From assembly GCA_031213475.1 (NCBI GenBank), contig JARUPZ010000018.1, positions 1,612,001-1,676,000 of the forward strand: DNA of 64,000 bases, read 5' to 3'. The stretch comes from Nereocystis luetkeana. Lineage: Eukaryota > Sar > Phaeophyceae > Laminariales > Laminariaceae. Shown here one piece after another: positions 35,373 through 47,800 of this stretch. The notes beneath the pieces were generated by a model that saw nothing but the letters and a program-made list of their open reading frames with translations, made no database searches and was not told the DNA's origin. Both the position numbers and the translations under genes were made by a program. Position 1 is the first letter of the stretch, and each line of letters opens with the position of its first letter.

Positions 35373-37960
35373 ATGAAGCTGCTGGAGCCACACGGACCGG
35401 CCATGATGTACATGATGATTTCCTTCGTTCTTTCCACCTTCGTACTCGTCTCGTCATTGAGTCGATGGCCCGATATCGCCGACATCGACCCTTTCGATGA
35501 GCACCTCGCACGCCAGATCGTCAACTTGACCGAGGCAGCCTACTGCGCGGACAAGCTCGTCGACTGGGACTGCAGGGTGTGCCAGAACTTTCCGGGTATG
35601 ACCAACGTCACGGTCCTTCAAGGTAAATCACGGAACGTGCGGGGTTTCGTCGGGATCGACACCGGCGTTGATCCCGTTGGCGTTGGACGAGGAGATGAAC
35701 TCCGGAATGGAGCGGCGGTATGGAATTTTTTGGAGCCCGACAGCAGTACAGGTAGTACCAGCAGCAGCAGTGAAGCACAACAAGCAGCCGTCGACGTGGA
35801 CGCCGCCGCCGCCGCTAGCCTCGCGGCGATGGCTGTCACCACTAGACGACGGCATCTCCGAGCTTGGTCTAACAGAGACTACACAACGGGTCCGAGGAAA
35901 TCGAAAGTTGTCATCACGTTTTCGGGGACGGACCCGAAGAGCATAAAAAATTGGATCGATGACTTGGAGGCGGCTCCAATCGCGCATGTCTACGGGAACG
36001 CATGCGAGGAATGCAAGGTGCACCGAGGTTTCTTGGCTGCCTACGGGATCGTACAGGACCAGGTGGGTGGCTGGGTGGCGAAGGGTGGACCGAGGTGTTC
36101 TTGGGGCGGGTACGTAGGGGCAAGCCCTCACGATGACCTACTCGTGGAGGCTTCCGTTCTCTACACTGCTGTTTAGCAATTTTTCTGACATTTATCCCGG
36201 ACGAGTACTACTAATATTAATATTAAAGGAGTGACGAGTACGAGTTCTGCTGTTCGGATTGAGTTGAAGTTCAACGTCTACACAATACTGCTGTCGTAGC
36301 GCAATTATTTTACTGCTGCTGCTGACTGCTGAGTCCAGTTTAGAGCTGTCAGTCGGCAAGATCTCACTACTGATATCTCTTCGGTAGGTGCCGTTAGCCA
36401 ACTAATTGACTTTCGTCGGCAAGTCGGCTGGCGAAGCCAGCTGATAGCCGGCCAACTTGCCGACTTAAGTCGGCGAGCGAAGCGACCAAAACCATCCCCC
36501 CCCCCCCCCCCCCCGAGAGAGCCCCGCCCTTAGAAAAATCAATGTACCCTGCATTCAACAATCCTTCCTGACAAGGATGGAAAACCGATAGGTCGGATAG
36601 TCGGCACCCCCGGCATACGACTAACTGTTATTCCAACTATTAATAATGACTAGTGTGTGACTCAAGCCGTGTAGACCCACAGATCTAGGCCGCCAGCGAA
36701 GCCCCCTCGTATGCTGATCAAGATCCCCGTACTGATTGCACGGCTTGGATTAAAAACAGGATCATTGATGAGTAGTGAGTTCATGATATAGATCGTGAGA
36801 AACCGTTCATGAGTTCGCAGGACCTGTATACGATAGTACTAATAGTAGAAGAACACCCACGAACGACTGACCGCTCGGCGTGCGAAGTGGGGGATCGACC
36901 ACTTCAGTTATGCTCACAGATGACGTCCGTGTTCGTAACACATGATAAGTCACGAAAAATGTGCGCCCGCATCCAGAGGACCATGGCCGATGGGAAGAAC
37001 ATGTCGAATCCTTCTCTTGGGAATGAGTCATGAATGGATAGACCATGCGTCAAGTCAACGCTTGTTTGGCGCGGGCACGCACGGTTCTCCACCGCGGAGG
37101 CGTAGGACATGTGTGTATATTATCATTCGCGTTTGCCACGCACGATATTCGGACAGCCTCAACAGTACACTCAGCATGTCTTGTCCCGTATACCGGTAAC
37201 ACGTATCGAGCTCTTTTTTTCAAGGGCTCTAAGCGAACGCACTTGCGTTTATTCGAAGAACTTGCGAAACATATAATGTACGTTCAATTTCATGTTGCAT
37301 GCTATCTCTCCGAGAGTATACAATTGGTGTCCCGCACGTAAAACGGAACCGCTCCTTGCTCTTCTGCTTTCCCGGTCTCCCCACCCCCATGCCCCTTCCG
37401 GTCGATCGAAGATAAGGGCCGCGGTTGCCGGCCACCTTCAGCACAACCCCGCCGCAGAAATTATGATCACGGGCCACTCCTTGGGGGGCGCGCTCGCGAC
37501 GCTTTGTTTCTTAGACCTCGAAAGGACGCTGGGCGTGAAGGTGTCTTTCGCACCCCTCTACATCTACGGCGCCCCTCGGGTGGGCAACGCGGCGTTTGCG
37601 GCGTACTCGGCCTCGCGCGGCGTCCCCATCTTCAGGGTGGTGCACAACCGTGATCCTGTCCCCCACCTTCCGTTCGAAGCCTGGGGATACGTCCACCCTC
37701 CGCGCGAAGTGTTTTTCGACGGCCCTCAGGAGAGCTACGTGGTGTGCGACGAGAGCGGGGAGGATGCGACGTGCTCGGACCAGTTCTGGGTGATGCCGGG
37801 GTTGGCCCACGTGGGCGATCACTTGGAGTACCTGCAGGTGGACTACACCAAGGCTTATCTGACGTGCATGCTAGCCGAAGGGAGGGAGGAAAAGGAGGAG
37901 GAGACGGACGAAGCCGCTGCGGCTGCGGACACGGCGGCGGTGGCGGTGGTAACAGGTTGA
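35373..37960 (+). CDS. secreted class 3 lipase, 2 exons
   Basis: Exons 35373-36062 and 37412-37960 (donor cag|gtgggt, acceptor cgaag) give 412 residues in phase 0. An N-terminal hydrophobic stretch, about residues 11-31 (MMYMMISFVLSTFVLVSS), looks like a signal peptide or anchor. The alpha/beta-hydrolase lipase_3 fold follows: RNVRGFVGID, VVITFSGTDPKSIKNWIDDLE, VHRGFLAAY, the nucleophile elbow GHSLGGALA (Ser253), YGAPRVGN, and the acid NRDPVPHLP (Asp311). The catalytic His is most likely His367 in GDHLEYL. It should cleave ester bonds of triacylglycerol-like lipids outside the cell or in a lumen. Odd: about 70 residues of Ser/Ala-rich, poorly ordered sequence (around nt 35655-35890) interrupt the beta-sheet between FVGID and KVVITFSG; an exact donor-like caag|gtaaat at 35621 could splice part of it out, but RNVRGFVGID just after it looks genuine. 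The intron holds a hairpin repeat (36400) and a GATC-rich relic. The C-terminus is an acidic/Ala tail. Confidence 0.88.
36400..36660. repeat. D-repeat, copy 1, with hairpin and poly-C
   Basis: Begins with a hairpin: gtcggcaagtcggctggc pairs with gccggccaacttgccgac around a short loop, followed by a C19 tract (36496-36514) and ccctgcattcaacaatcctt. Related to 40385-40680. Lies in the lipase intron. Confidence 0.65.
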
Positions 37961-39587
37961 ACACCAGTATCTGCGCATGTAATATATACCTGGTATATGT
38001 ATTGTGGTTTTTGTATTCACGCGTTTCTTTAGCCTCCTCGTGGCGGACCGGGTCGTATCGCGCCACCGCCTCTTCCGTGATTCGTGCGTGCCGTGCGTAC
38101 GATCTATAACTGCTGTGCGTGCTGATTGGTGTAGAGGGGGGTGACACCCGATGCGCTGCCCGGATTCCACGCATTTTCAGCCTGTTTTTTTATGTTGTGG
38201 CGGTTGTGCTCGCACCAAATCTGGTGCTTTTGTTTATATTTTGGTTCTGCTACGAGGACGTGTTGATTGCTGCAGATAGATTGCTGCAGTTCACAGCGTG
38301 TCTGGATGTTATCACGCAGAGGTCGTAGGTACAGCACATGTGCTGGAATTCTGGAGGGTTGTCACGACGATCGCCGTCGAGCGCTGATACGGATCCCAAG
38401 GCGGCGTGCAGCCCAGTGCACGCAAAGCTTTAGCTTGTACCTGGTGTTTTTTTTACCCGCTGGGTGAGCTTGTTGAATTGTATAGCACGGAGTACATATT
38501 GCAGTCCGGGTACCTGTCATTGTTTATGTCAATATTGCAGTCTACTTTTAGGAAACTCATACTATCTGTTTCGTGCTCCGAGAGACGAAACAGGCAAAGC
38601 TACTACTGTATGTTCGGTACCTGTTACGGTGTCTTCCTTGAGAAGGGGCGGTACCCAGCCACCACGAGATCTGGCTATCGCGATAATTCACGTGCGGTAA
38701 TCACGTAGCCATGTCGAGATTGTGCTCTTTGGGATTGTACGGGACCCGGTGACCGCATTATGTCACTGGGCAAGGGGGGGGGGCGGGGCAGCCACCACGG
38801 GACTGTACATAATCAGACGGCAGGGCCAGCCACCACGAGATTAAAACGGCAGCAAGTAAAGTTTTAACTCCTTTTCTTTGATTTTTTATTTATTTGGAAA
38901 ATATCCAAACATAATCGAGAAGTTTTATTTATTTATTTTTTCAGTAATCAGTTTTTATTTTCAGCCTAACTCGTAGGAGGTATAGAAAGACAACAACACG
39001 GCCAAAAACAGTTATTTTGTTGTTTTATATTTCGAATTGGGTTGTTATTATTTTTCTCTGAGACGTGGGAGGGAGTTTTCCATTGTTCGGCATGCAACTA
39101 ACGTCACTGACGGTTTTCCATGTTCATACTACGGAAACTCTGGTAGATTGATCTTCAATTTTCCAGGAAGATTCTGCTCTTTGATCACGTAGTTCACTGG
39201 TCAGCTGAGGTCGCGCGCTTCCCGTTTGAGATTGCTGTGCTCGTCGAACTGTGTGAGAATTATCTCGTGTGCGAGCTCTCTTCCATGTTCACCAGGTATT
39301 CAAGTCTTCGACTCACATCAATTATATCGTAATTTTTTTGACGTCCGCTTAACCTGCTCAGGCTTAGTTTCGTTTCGGCTAGACCCTGACCTCAGGGATA
39401 TACATATAGTATGTGTTGTTTTTCGCTCATCAATCATAGAATGTTTCAACCTCTCAATTAGCAATTCGCTCGTACACAACGAAACACGGATTGTTTCTCT
39501 CGATCTAGAGTCTCGTCACAAGCCTTCCCGCTCCTGGTACGTGTAGGGAAAGCAGACTTGAAATGTTGCGCAACAAACGCTCATGCT

Positions 39588-39695
39588 TAGCCTTCTATAC
39601 TCGATTTCCACCACGTTCTCCAACGCTAAGCCTGAACGCAACACCGAATATAGCCTTCTGTGCTCGACTTCCACCACATTCTCCCGCGCTAAACC
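39588..39695. repeat. tandem duplication, about 60-bp units
   Basis: tagccttctatactcgattt..ccaacgctaagcctgaa is followed by a diverged copy tagccttctgtgctcgactt..cccgcgctaaacctga. No gene seen here. Confidence 0.7.
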
Positions 39696-39989
39696 TGACA
39701 TACGTCTCTGATTATATGTCAGGAACCCCGACGAGATTATGATGATCCATCCAATTTTACCTCCGACTCCTTTTCGGGATTGGAATCAGTTCGCAATCGC
39801 TCTCATCATCGTTCCTTTTACAGGTTCTTGAAGATGAGTTTTTTTTTTTTTCGTCTTTCAAGGGATGAAGTTGATGATCGGACCAGCGGCATCACTCTGC
39901 ATAACATCACGCCCTGCCGCCGACGCCACTGTAGAGAGTAGACAAAAACATGTTGCACAACAAACGCTACATATCGTACACCGAAGGAA

Positions 39990-40200
39990 GCGTTCTGCGA
40001 TAGAGGTAGCACATTTCCGCTATTAATAGAGCGTTTTCTGAATGACGGGGCTCCTTAACCCATAATCGTCGCAATGCCTATCTTGTTTCGAAAAATTACG
40101 TTTTAGTATGCCTGGGCTATGGGAGTATTCGCATTTGATGTTCGCTGGAGTCAGTTTTCGTGTGAGCTATGGAGCTCCTCACCACGTTTTTTACGGAATG
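39990..40200. repeat. K-repeat, copy 1
   Basis: Diverged direct copy of the inside of the element at 63317-63654; shared words include gcgttctgcgatagaggta, ttttctgaatgacgggg and catttccgcta. This copy has TATTAATA (40021-40028) where the other has TA (63409-63410), with equal-length flanks. Confidence 0.7.
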
Positions 40201-40384
40201 GGGTTTCGATCTCCACACCTTGCTTACCCGTATGGCTCGACCCACCTACGTACCCTCCAGGAGTCACTGGTAAAGCGCTGAGCTGGCTGTCAATCAGTAG
40301 GGCTGGCTGTGATGTTTGGCTGTCAATCAATACGAGGGGCTGTGAATTTTGGCAGGATCTCATGGCTAACAACAAATAATCGGC

Positions 40385-40680
40385 ACGTCGCGTTACCAGC
40401 CAACTATTCGACTTTACTCGGCAAGTCGGCTGGCGAAGCCACAGCTGATGGCCAGCCAACTTGCCGTCTTCAGCGAGCCAAATTAGCCCACCCCGGCCGA
40501 GAGCCCCCCCCCCCCCCGTGCAGAAACGAAAAAATGCGTCCCGCATTCAACAATCCTTCATACACATGATGAAACCCAGCAAGTAGGACAGTCGGCAACT
40601 CCGGGAAACGACTCCTCAGGCTGACTAATAATATCACAAATCCAGGAAACGACCAGTACTGAGTCTGACTCGTACTAGTA
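40385..40680. repeat. D-repeat, copy 2, with hairpin and poly-C
   Basis: Shares ggcaagtcggctggcgaagcc, gccagccaacttgccg, a C-tract in the same place and ccgcattcaacaatccttc with copy 1 at 36400. Confidence 0.65.
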
Positions 40681-42082
40681 ACCAGTTGGTGGCTTTTAGG
40701 TCCTGCCGACTCACAGCTCCACCAATCAGTTTTTTGCAGAAGGCGGGATGGTAAAAAAATGGGATCGGTGATTTTGCACGACGCGCCATCGGTGAGTTGA
40801 GTTTCTGAACGAAACAGGGTTGAGGATTTTTTCTCGGAAGCTGGAACGGAGTGTTTTTTACCGCACCAAAAACCGTAAAGCCGGTTTTTTTTTGTTGTGT
40901 GGAACAGGTTGTACGGTGTGAGGATCGAGGATTTTAACGTGGGAAGCACGCAGCGGAACGCATGCAGTCCGGCGAATATACCGCGGTATATAGCCCTGGA
41001 AACGTCGATTTTTTTGCCTGTGGGGTTCGACAGTACCACCTCCTGATACGCCTCGCGTATGCTATTCTAGATATGGGGCTAGTATTTTGCAAGCTTTCCG
41101 AGTTTGGTATTACCATGCCTATACTTCCCTTGGGTGGGTTCAGGCAGCATCAAACGTCGTTCGCGACTGCATGAAGAGTGCCACATAATAAGACGTTCCG
41201 AGTCAAGACATAATTTGTGGATCCTCCCGCTGCCTCTCCCCCGGAGGCAATCCGATTGTTCGAAGACGACTTGGTTCAACACAATTTACCAGGCCCCTGA
41301 CACGTACCAGGTATACGATTACTTCTTATCTTTGTAAGGGCATTATCCCAACATACCACTACGTTGTGAACCGGGAAATACAAAATAGATGCCATAACTA
41401 CACAAAGGAGACAACCAGCAACAAGAACTTCCACGACACAGGGCGACGCACAGCCGGTAGCGAACTACAATACTAAGTTTATAGCGAACTACAGCACTAA
41501 GATTATCAGGATGACACAGTTGTCAAGCATGCACATCACACAAAAAACCGAAGGGACACTCAAATCTCCCTCCGCAAGGGAACAAAACAGCCGCGGAACG
41601 CGCAAAACCTAACATTACACCAAACGAACCCCACGAAACGTTGCCAAAGCTCCCGTCGCTGCCAAAGCTCCCGAATTTGAACACTCCCCCCCCCCATGCT
41701 TGCAAATATCATCCTAACCCCGCGGGAACCGGGCTAATATAATAGCACAAGGCGTTTGGCTTAGACTGCCGACCTCGTTGCCCTGTGAGCGTGAGTATGC
41801 ATGCATGCTGCCTCCCCTGCCCCCATCTAAAATGCAGGCTAAAGATTCGAATGCCATCGCGTGGAACTACCACACCATCGAAATCACCCCCACCCCCCCC
41901 CCCTCGCCGTTCTGATTACAGTGGTATGAATGATGCCGGAAAAAGACCGACGAACATATTCTTCGACGGTATGCAACGAACGCGCGCTGTTTCCCTGCGC
42001 TTGCTTGCTTGCCCTCTCCGCCCGACACAATTTGTTTATTTTTGTGCATCATCGCACACGTACGTCATCTTCGTTATTTTTT

Positions 42083-42415
42083 TTACCAGAATTGGTCTAT
42101 AAATTTAAAACCCAACAAGACACACACGCGTTCCAATCGTGCACGTTTGCATTGTTTTTCTTGTTTTTCGGGTATAAAAGAAACGCAGTCAAGAAGGTAC
42201 TCGTCTAAGGCGAGCATTTCCTCCCCCGCCGCCTCCGTCCTCTGCCCCTTTCTCGAGCAGTCGAGGAGGCACTCCTCTAATAGAGACAAGACAGGCAACT
42301 GGATGACTTCCATCGCCGCTTCCGCCCTCTTCCTCTCGATCAAGTCATCACGTATGTACTTCACACACCCGAGGCAAGACGTGAACCTCCCCCCAACCTC
42401 TTGCCTCGTTACCAA
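42083..42415 (-). CDS. possible exon, helical Glu/Leu-rich peptide
   Basis: An open minus-strand frame containing YIRDDLIERKRAEAAMEVIQ, then LPVLSLLEECLLDCSRKGQ and EEMLALDEYLLDC. The composition (charged, Leu-rich, few rare residues) looks coding. It lies just 3' of the stop of the PH-domain gene, and its frame does not continue that gene through a visible intron. No clean splice sites were found at its lower end, so it may be a separate gene, a remnant or chance. Confidence 0.28.
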   Translation of the reverse strand: MVTRQEVGGRFTSCLGCVKYIRDDLIERKRAEAAMEVIQLPVLSLLEECLLDCSRKGQRTEAAGEEMLALDEYLLDCVSFIPEKQEKQCKRARLERVCVLLGFKFIDQFW

Positions 42416-42450
42416 GTGTCTGTCACACGTGTTTGTCCTTTCAGCTCATT

Positions 42451-44726
42451 TCACTCCATGCAGCCTTCCTCTGCGCTGTCCTCAATGCTCTTCGCAAGGG
42501 CCTGGCACAGAACCGAGCCCCACCGAAGCAAGCTGGCGGGGTTCTCGGGATCGAGCCACAGAGTCACGTCCGTGGCTGGGCTGACCACCTCGATGATCCA
42601 GCCGTTGTTGGAAGAGGCCACTTCGCAGTGCTGAACGGTCGCTCCGGCCATGGATATGATGGGCAGGAATCCAGCTGCCACAAAAAAAAGGAACATGGAG
42701 AAAAAAAAAAGAAGCCACTATGTCACGTTGGGAGGGAAAAGGGATGGTAGTAAATGGACTTATTAGCATAGCGCATGGGTCAACGGATGACACTGCTAAC
42801 ATAAATATTTGTACCTGGTACACTTGAATATGTATTACTGCCTTTGCCATCCGACAAGTGCAGGCAAGCAACATGAGCTTTAACGTCGATCGCTCGTACC
42901 TATTTCATCATTCCAGGATACTTGGCTACTGCAAATACTATTCAATCCTTATTCCTTATTCCAACCAGTTTGTTCCACACACATGGGGCAGGCAGCAGCA
43001 GGCAGCAGCAGGCAGTTCTGAAGATTTAGATTGGACTACAAATAAGGATAACTCCGGGCTGTTTTTTTAGGTATACAAGGACTAGATACGCTGTAAAAGC
43101 GAGGTTTGTAGGAGCCGGCATCGTTGAGTTAGTTATATATATATACCCTCGGAGCCATCGCTTGAAATAAAAAAGGTTTCTTGAAGGCTGCAGTCCAGAG
43201 AGTCCTCCCGCTGTAAGACCCGACCGTGGGCCTACCTACCGCTCTTCGACGGGGTTAGTGTTAGCTTTTAATAGCGCGCTTTACGGATTTTATGGGCTTA
43301 TTTTATTGATCAACCTCATCTCCAGCACGACAAGCAGCAGTCAATGCAATTGGGACTGCTGGAACTGATACTGTAGTTTGTGCACAAGCAATTGCTTGTA
43401 GACGTCCATAAGCCATACCAGTATATAAAAAACCAATGCCCCCCCCTCCTCGGGAGGCAGGCCCTTTACTGCTGCAAACTGTCTGGTCCTACCCCCACTC
43501 CCTCGATTGAATCTAGTATCCGAAGGACAGGGTGAACAATTTGACGCTATCAAACCGAATACACGTGAATATGATACCGAAGTAATGTTTTGAGGAGGTG
43601 TCGGGGCGGGTGCATCGGAGGCTGGGTTATTTTTATTTAACTTGATGGGGGAAGATAGAGAAAATAACCAAACCACCCACGACCATTGGATACGTCTTGG
43701 TTGGAGCTTACGTCAAAAAGGACGACACAGCAGCAAGTTAGTCGAGTGTTTGGTTGGTATACAGCATGGAGCAACAAACCAACACAGGACAGACACAGCA
43801 GGCAGGTCGCACTGCCCCCAAGAACCTACGAGAAGAAAGAGCGTGGCAATAAATAGGGTGCTGGGATAACATAACGGCGGGCCCGTGAAGACACGTGAGT
43901 TGCTTTTTAATAAACTCGGCACAAACTACGACAGCAGTGTTTTTATAAACGAGCGTGGAGCATGTGGGGCGGCGACGATATCGATTGGGAAACAAAAGCT
44001 ATCGTTTACTCATACAGATGATTCTTACTCCGTCTGCTATCCGACAATTTACAGCACCTATTTCAATAATACCATCCACACACAAAAATAAAGGCAACTA
44101 CTCGCAGAGTTCAACCACATAAAAAACGGAGGGTGCACAATTGCACGGACATATTTGTTGGCGGAATATGCATACGCACTCAATCGGCGAAAGGTGCACT
44201 TCGCGTTGTTTATCAAGTTGAAGAACGGTCCAGCTCGTCGAACTTTGACGACGATCTGCTTTGTGTGAAGCAAGGCGTGTGGGGACTGAGGCATGGATGG
44301 GGCTCAGAGACTCGCCACCATCTAACACCGAACGCGCAGAGCATACTGGCCAAACCGTACCACTAAACCAAACTGCTGTGGCGTCTGCGCATGCGAACGA
44401 CGAACGGACCAACCCGCTGCTGCTGCCTGCCGCACATGTGTGCGTTCGGCTCGTAAAGGAAGAAAGTACTCCCCACTCCCAACTCTCCGACAGCAGAAGG
44501 ACCCCTGAACGGAACACTGCTTCGCTACGTACCGCGGAGAAACTCTGTAGAGGCTACGAGTATACCCTGGTACCAGGTACCTGGTATTAGATACCAGGTA
44601 CTTACATAGTAGCAGTATTAGCGTAGTTGTACTGCTACTACTACAGTAGTAATGCAGTAGTAGTGACTACTGTAGTACAACTGAACTTTTTAGTAGTAGC
44701 AGAAGCAGTAGTAGCAGTAGTATTAA

Positions 44727-44789
<63 letters not shown>

Positions 44790-44813
44790 CAGAAGCAGTA
44801 GCAGTAGTATTAA

Positions 44814-44863
<50 letters not shown>

Positions 44864-47800
44864 AATAGTAACCGGTAGTATTATTAATGAAAACACAGTG
44901 GAAATATTAGTAACATTAATAGTGGTATTAATAGTACCTGGTAGTTGTTTTAGTTGTACTGGTCGTAGCGATAGCAATAGTAGTATTGACTTGATAGTTG
45001 TTGGACCGAAGTATTTAGTCACGAAGTACCTACAAGTACGTGCAACAATGCCATTTCTTGGGACATCAGAGGAGAACTTAGACGACAAGAGAGCAACGAT
45101 TATTACAGCAACGGCCACCGCGTGGTCGGGGGGATCATGGAACATCGATCGGTGTCCGTCCGAGTCGTGCCGCACGGGTGCAAGGAACATGATCCTACCC
45201 ACCCGTGCTGTGCTAGGTGTTTACGCTGCTCCTGCGAGAGGTTATGAGGTCATCCAAATGTTTCCCAAATATAGACACACCCACTCCTTGAACTCTGCAG
45301 CTTCAGATTTTGTCTTCCTCATATACGGAATGTATTTCCTGCGTGAGGTCATGAGCTCATATACATCCCGTAGTACGCGCGATCGAAGTATCACACACAG
45401 CTCGCAAATATGTCAGCTTGGACGAAATCCTCGATCTCACATTTCTTCATTTTATAAATAAATATACGACAAAACTCGCACCCATTAAACGAAAACTCTG
45501 CTGCCGGGAGAAGAGCGTGCGTTTTTCTCCAGCAGGAGAGAGTGTGGCAACCCCGCTTCCCGCCAGCACCAGCGGGCAACATTATGCCCGGTGGTGGCAT
45601 ACCCGCGCCTGGAACATACGGGTAGCTGCGTTTATCGGAGCCTGCTATATATAGCAAGTATTCGTAACGGGAGGATAGAGCTGGGGGTAGCTGGCGGCAG
45701 CAACGGCGAGACAGGCTGCTGTTGGCCACTTTTTTTTTCTTTTCGTCCCATCCTATCTATTTACTGCTGTCTGTACTTGCCCTACTTCTCCACCTCCCTA
45801 TCGAAACTCAGATCCCATACGTAGTCATGGTCAAATACTGGGAACTCTTCTCTCCTTCCCCTCTCCCCACTATGGAGCATGCCTCCATTTTTATCGCGGG
45901 AAGAGTGCGCAGCACTTTGATCCCTCGTCGACTCGCGTTGAATCGCGCGCGTGCACACGCACGCGCTACTCGTGGGCGCTTTCTGCAGGCGTTTTTTTGC
46001 ACAATAAATAAAAATTCGCCACGGAGATATTCGCACTCATAAAATCGGCCTTGCGTAACGTAGTTTAGTAAATATGAGATTCAACACTATTAATAGACCA
46101 ACGAGGGCGGGTCTGGGTACTCATCTACTTGGTACTAAAAACAAAACTCTGTGGAACCCATCATGCAACTCATAGTAGTTTTTGGCTTATATTATCCGTA
46201 GGTGCAGCGTTGGCATACTTTACGCACGGTAACTACTACTGCTGTACATCGGGGTCTACGATAGGTTTTATTTCATTTCCATGTCATACATACTACCAGG
46301 TACACTTTTATCTTATTCCTTACCCCTCCCTGTGTGACTGACGGGTTCAAATCCTATTCTGGGACGGTTTCGTAGTGTGTGACCACCGAGCGTACTTACT
46401 TTTTTTTTTACCAGGTACCAGGTACGAGTACCAGGTATAGATTTATAGATCTGATATTTAGGAACACTCAATAATGACGCTGGGTATGCTGGATGGTTAT
46501 GCTAGATACCCTGATCTACTGCTGTACAGAAGTAGATGGGGGAATGACTGTGACTACAGGCTTACATAGAGTAGTATTAAAAATATATATATAGAGAACA
46601 AGGTGCTGTTCCATTGTATGCAGTAATTCCTGATAGCATACATAGGCCTCGATGAGCAGAAATACCGGATTAATTAATTGCAAGCCAAACAAAAACCGAC
46701 GACAACAAAATGTGGCGGTCAGTAACCGCAGAATGCTAAACTTGTACATATATATGTAGGTCTCCCGAGATCAGATACGGTAGAAGAAGGCCGGAGCACC
46801 ACCACAGCAAGACTTGAAAAAAAGTTACTGCTGTTTGTGCCCACAAGTGCTTGCTTGCAGCTCGCATGCACGCTTACTGTTTGTGCCCACAAGTGCTTGC
46901 TTGCAGCTGGCATGCACGCGCACAGGGCCCGCCACTTGGTCGATAACCCGACCATCCTGCTCTACGCGAAGCGCTGCGGGTGTTTTCTCTTCAAACCGAA
47001 GAAGACGACACCTTTATGCTATTTGTCTCGTGTGTGTTTTTGCTGACTACTCCCACTGCTGTGTGCTGTGTTTTGTTTGTACCAGGTACCTTTTTGACGG
47101 CACACAGCACCGACAACGAATGGACGACGAATAAATGCGAGTATTGCCGTCCGAAACAGACACTATTTAACAATACAAACGTCACTATTTACACATAAAC
47201 TCGAACAAGACTTGAACTATTATTACATGTGTGGGTACCACGTCCTGACCCTAGATCGTACCGCCTCAGCATCACTATAATCCTTCAAGGCCATCCTGGC
47301 TCCTCGGGGGCAGTCTGAGATGACTCCTGAGAGTGCGTGGTAACGCCACGCAACCCATCTCGCTGTATGACAATGTCTTGACACCCAAGCTCAAAAAAGA
47401 GGTAACCTGCTGCAGGACGGGACTATATATAATATACCGCCCCACTCATGTATCATAAAATAGTCAAGTTTTCTTCTACAGTATATTCGTATACCACATT
47501 TTTTATTCTTTTTTCTCAAAGAGATGGTAGATGAGATAGGGCCCTTCTTGTGAGAAATAGATTAGATAGAGCCCTTGTTGTGACCACAAGACTATTTATT
47601 GATGTACTGTATACGTACACGTGATAGACTATGGGGTACGTAGAGACAGAATACCTTGAGAAAGCAACTCCAATACTATTACTTCGTATGTTATTTACGG
47701 GGGACCATTGTAAATAGGACCAAATGTTGTTCGTAAAAATAACTTATTAATAATATTTAGTTTTTTGTGTGTACCATAGGTCCTGTTTACTATGGCCCTC

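Larger units (their letters stand above)
37961..42082. other. intergenic, repeats only
   Basis: AT-rich stretches (38870-39060), the 39588 tandem repeat, K-repeat 1 and D-repeat 2. The frame at 39226-39546 (+) has no domain or start signal and is not claimed as a gene. Confidence 0.5.
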
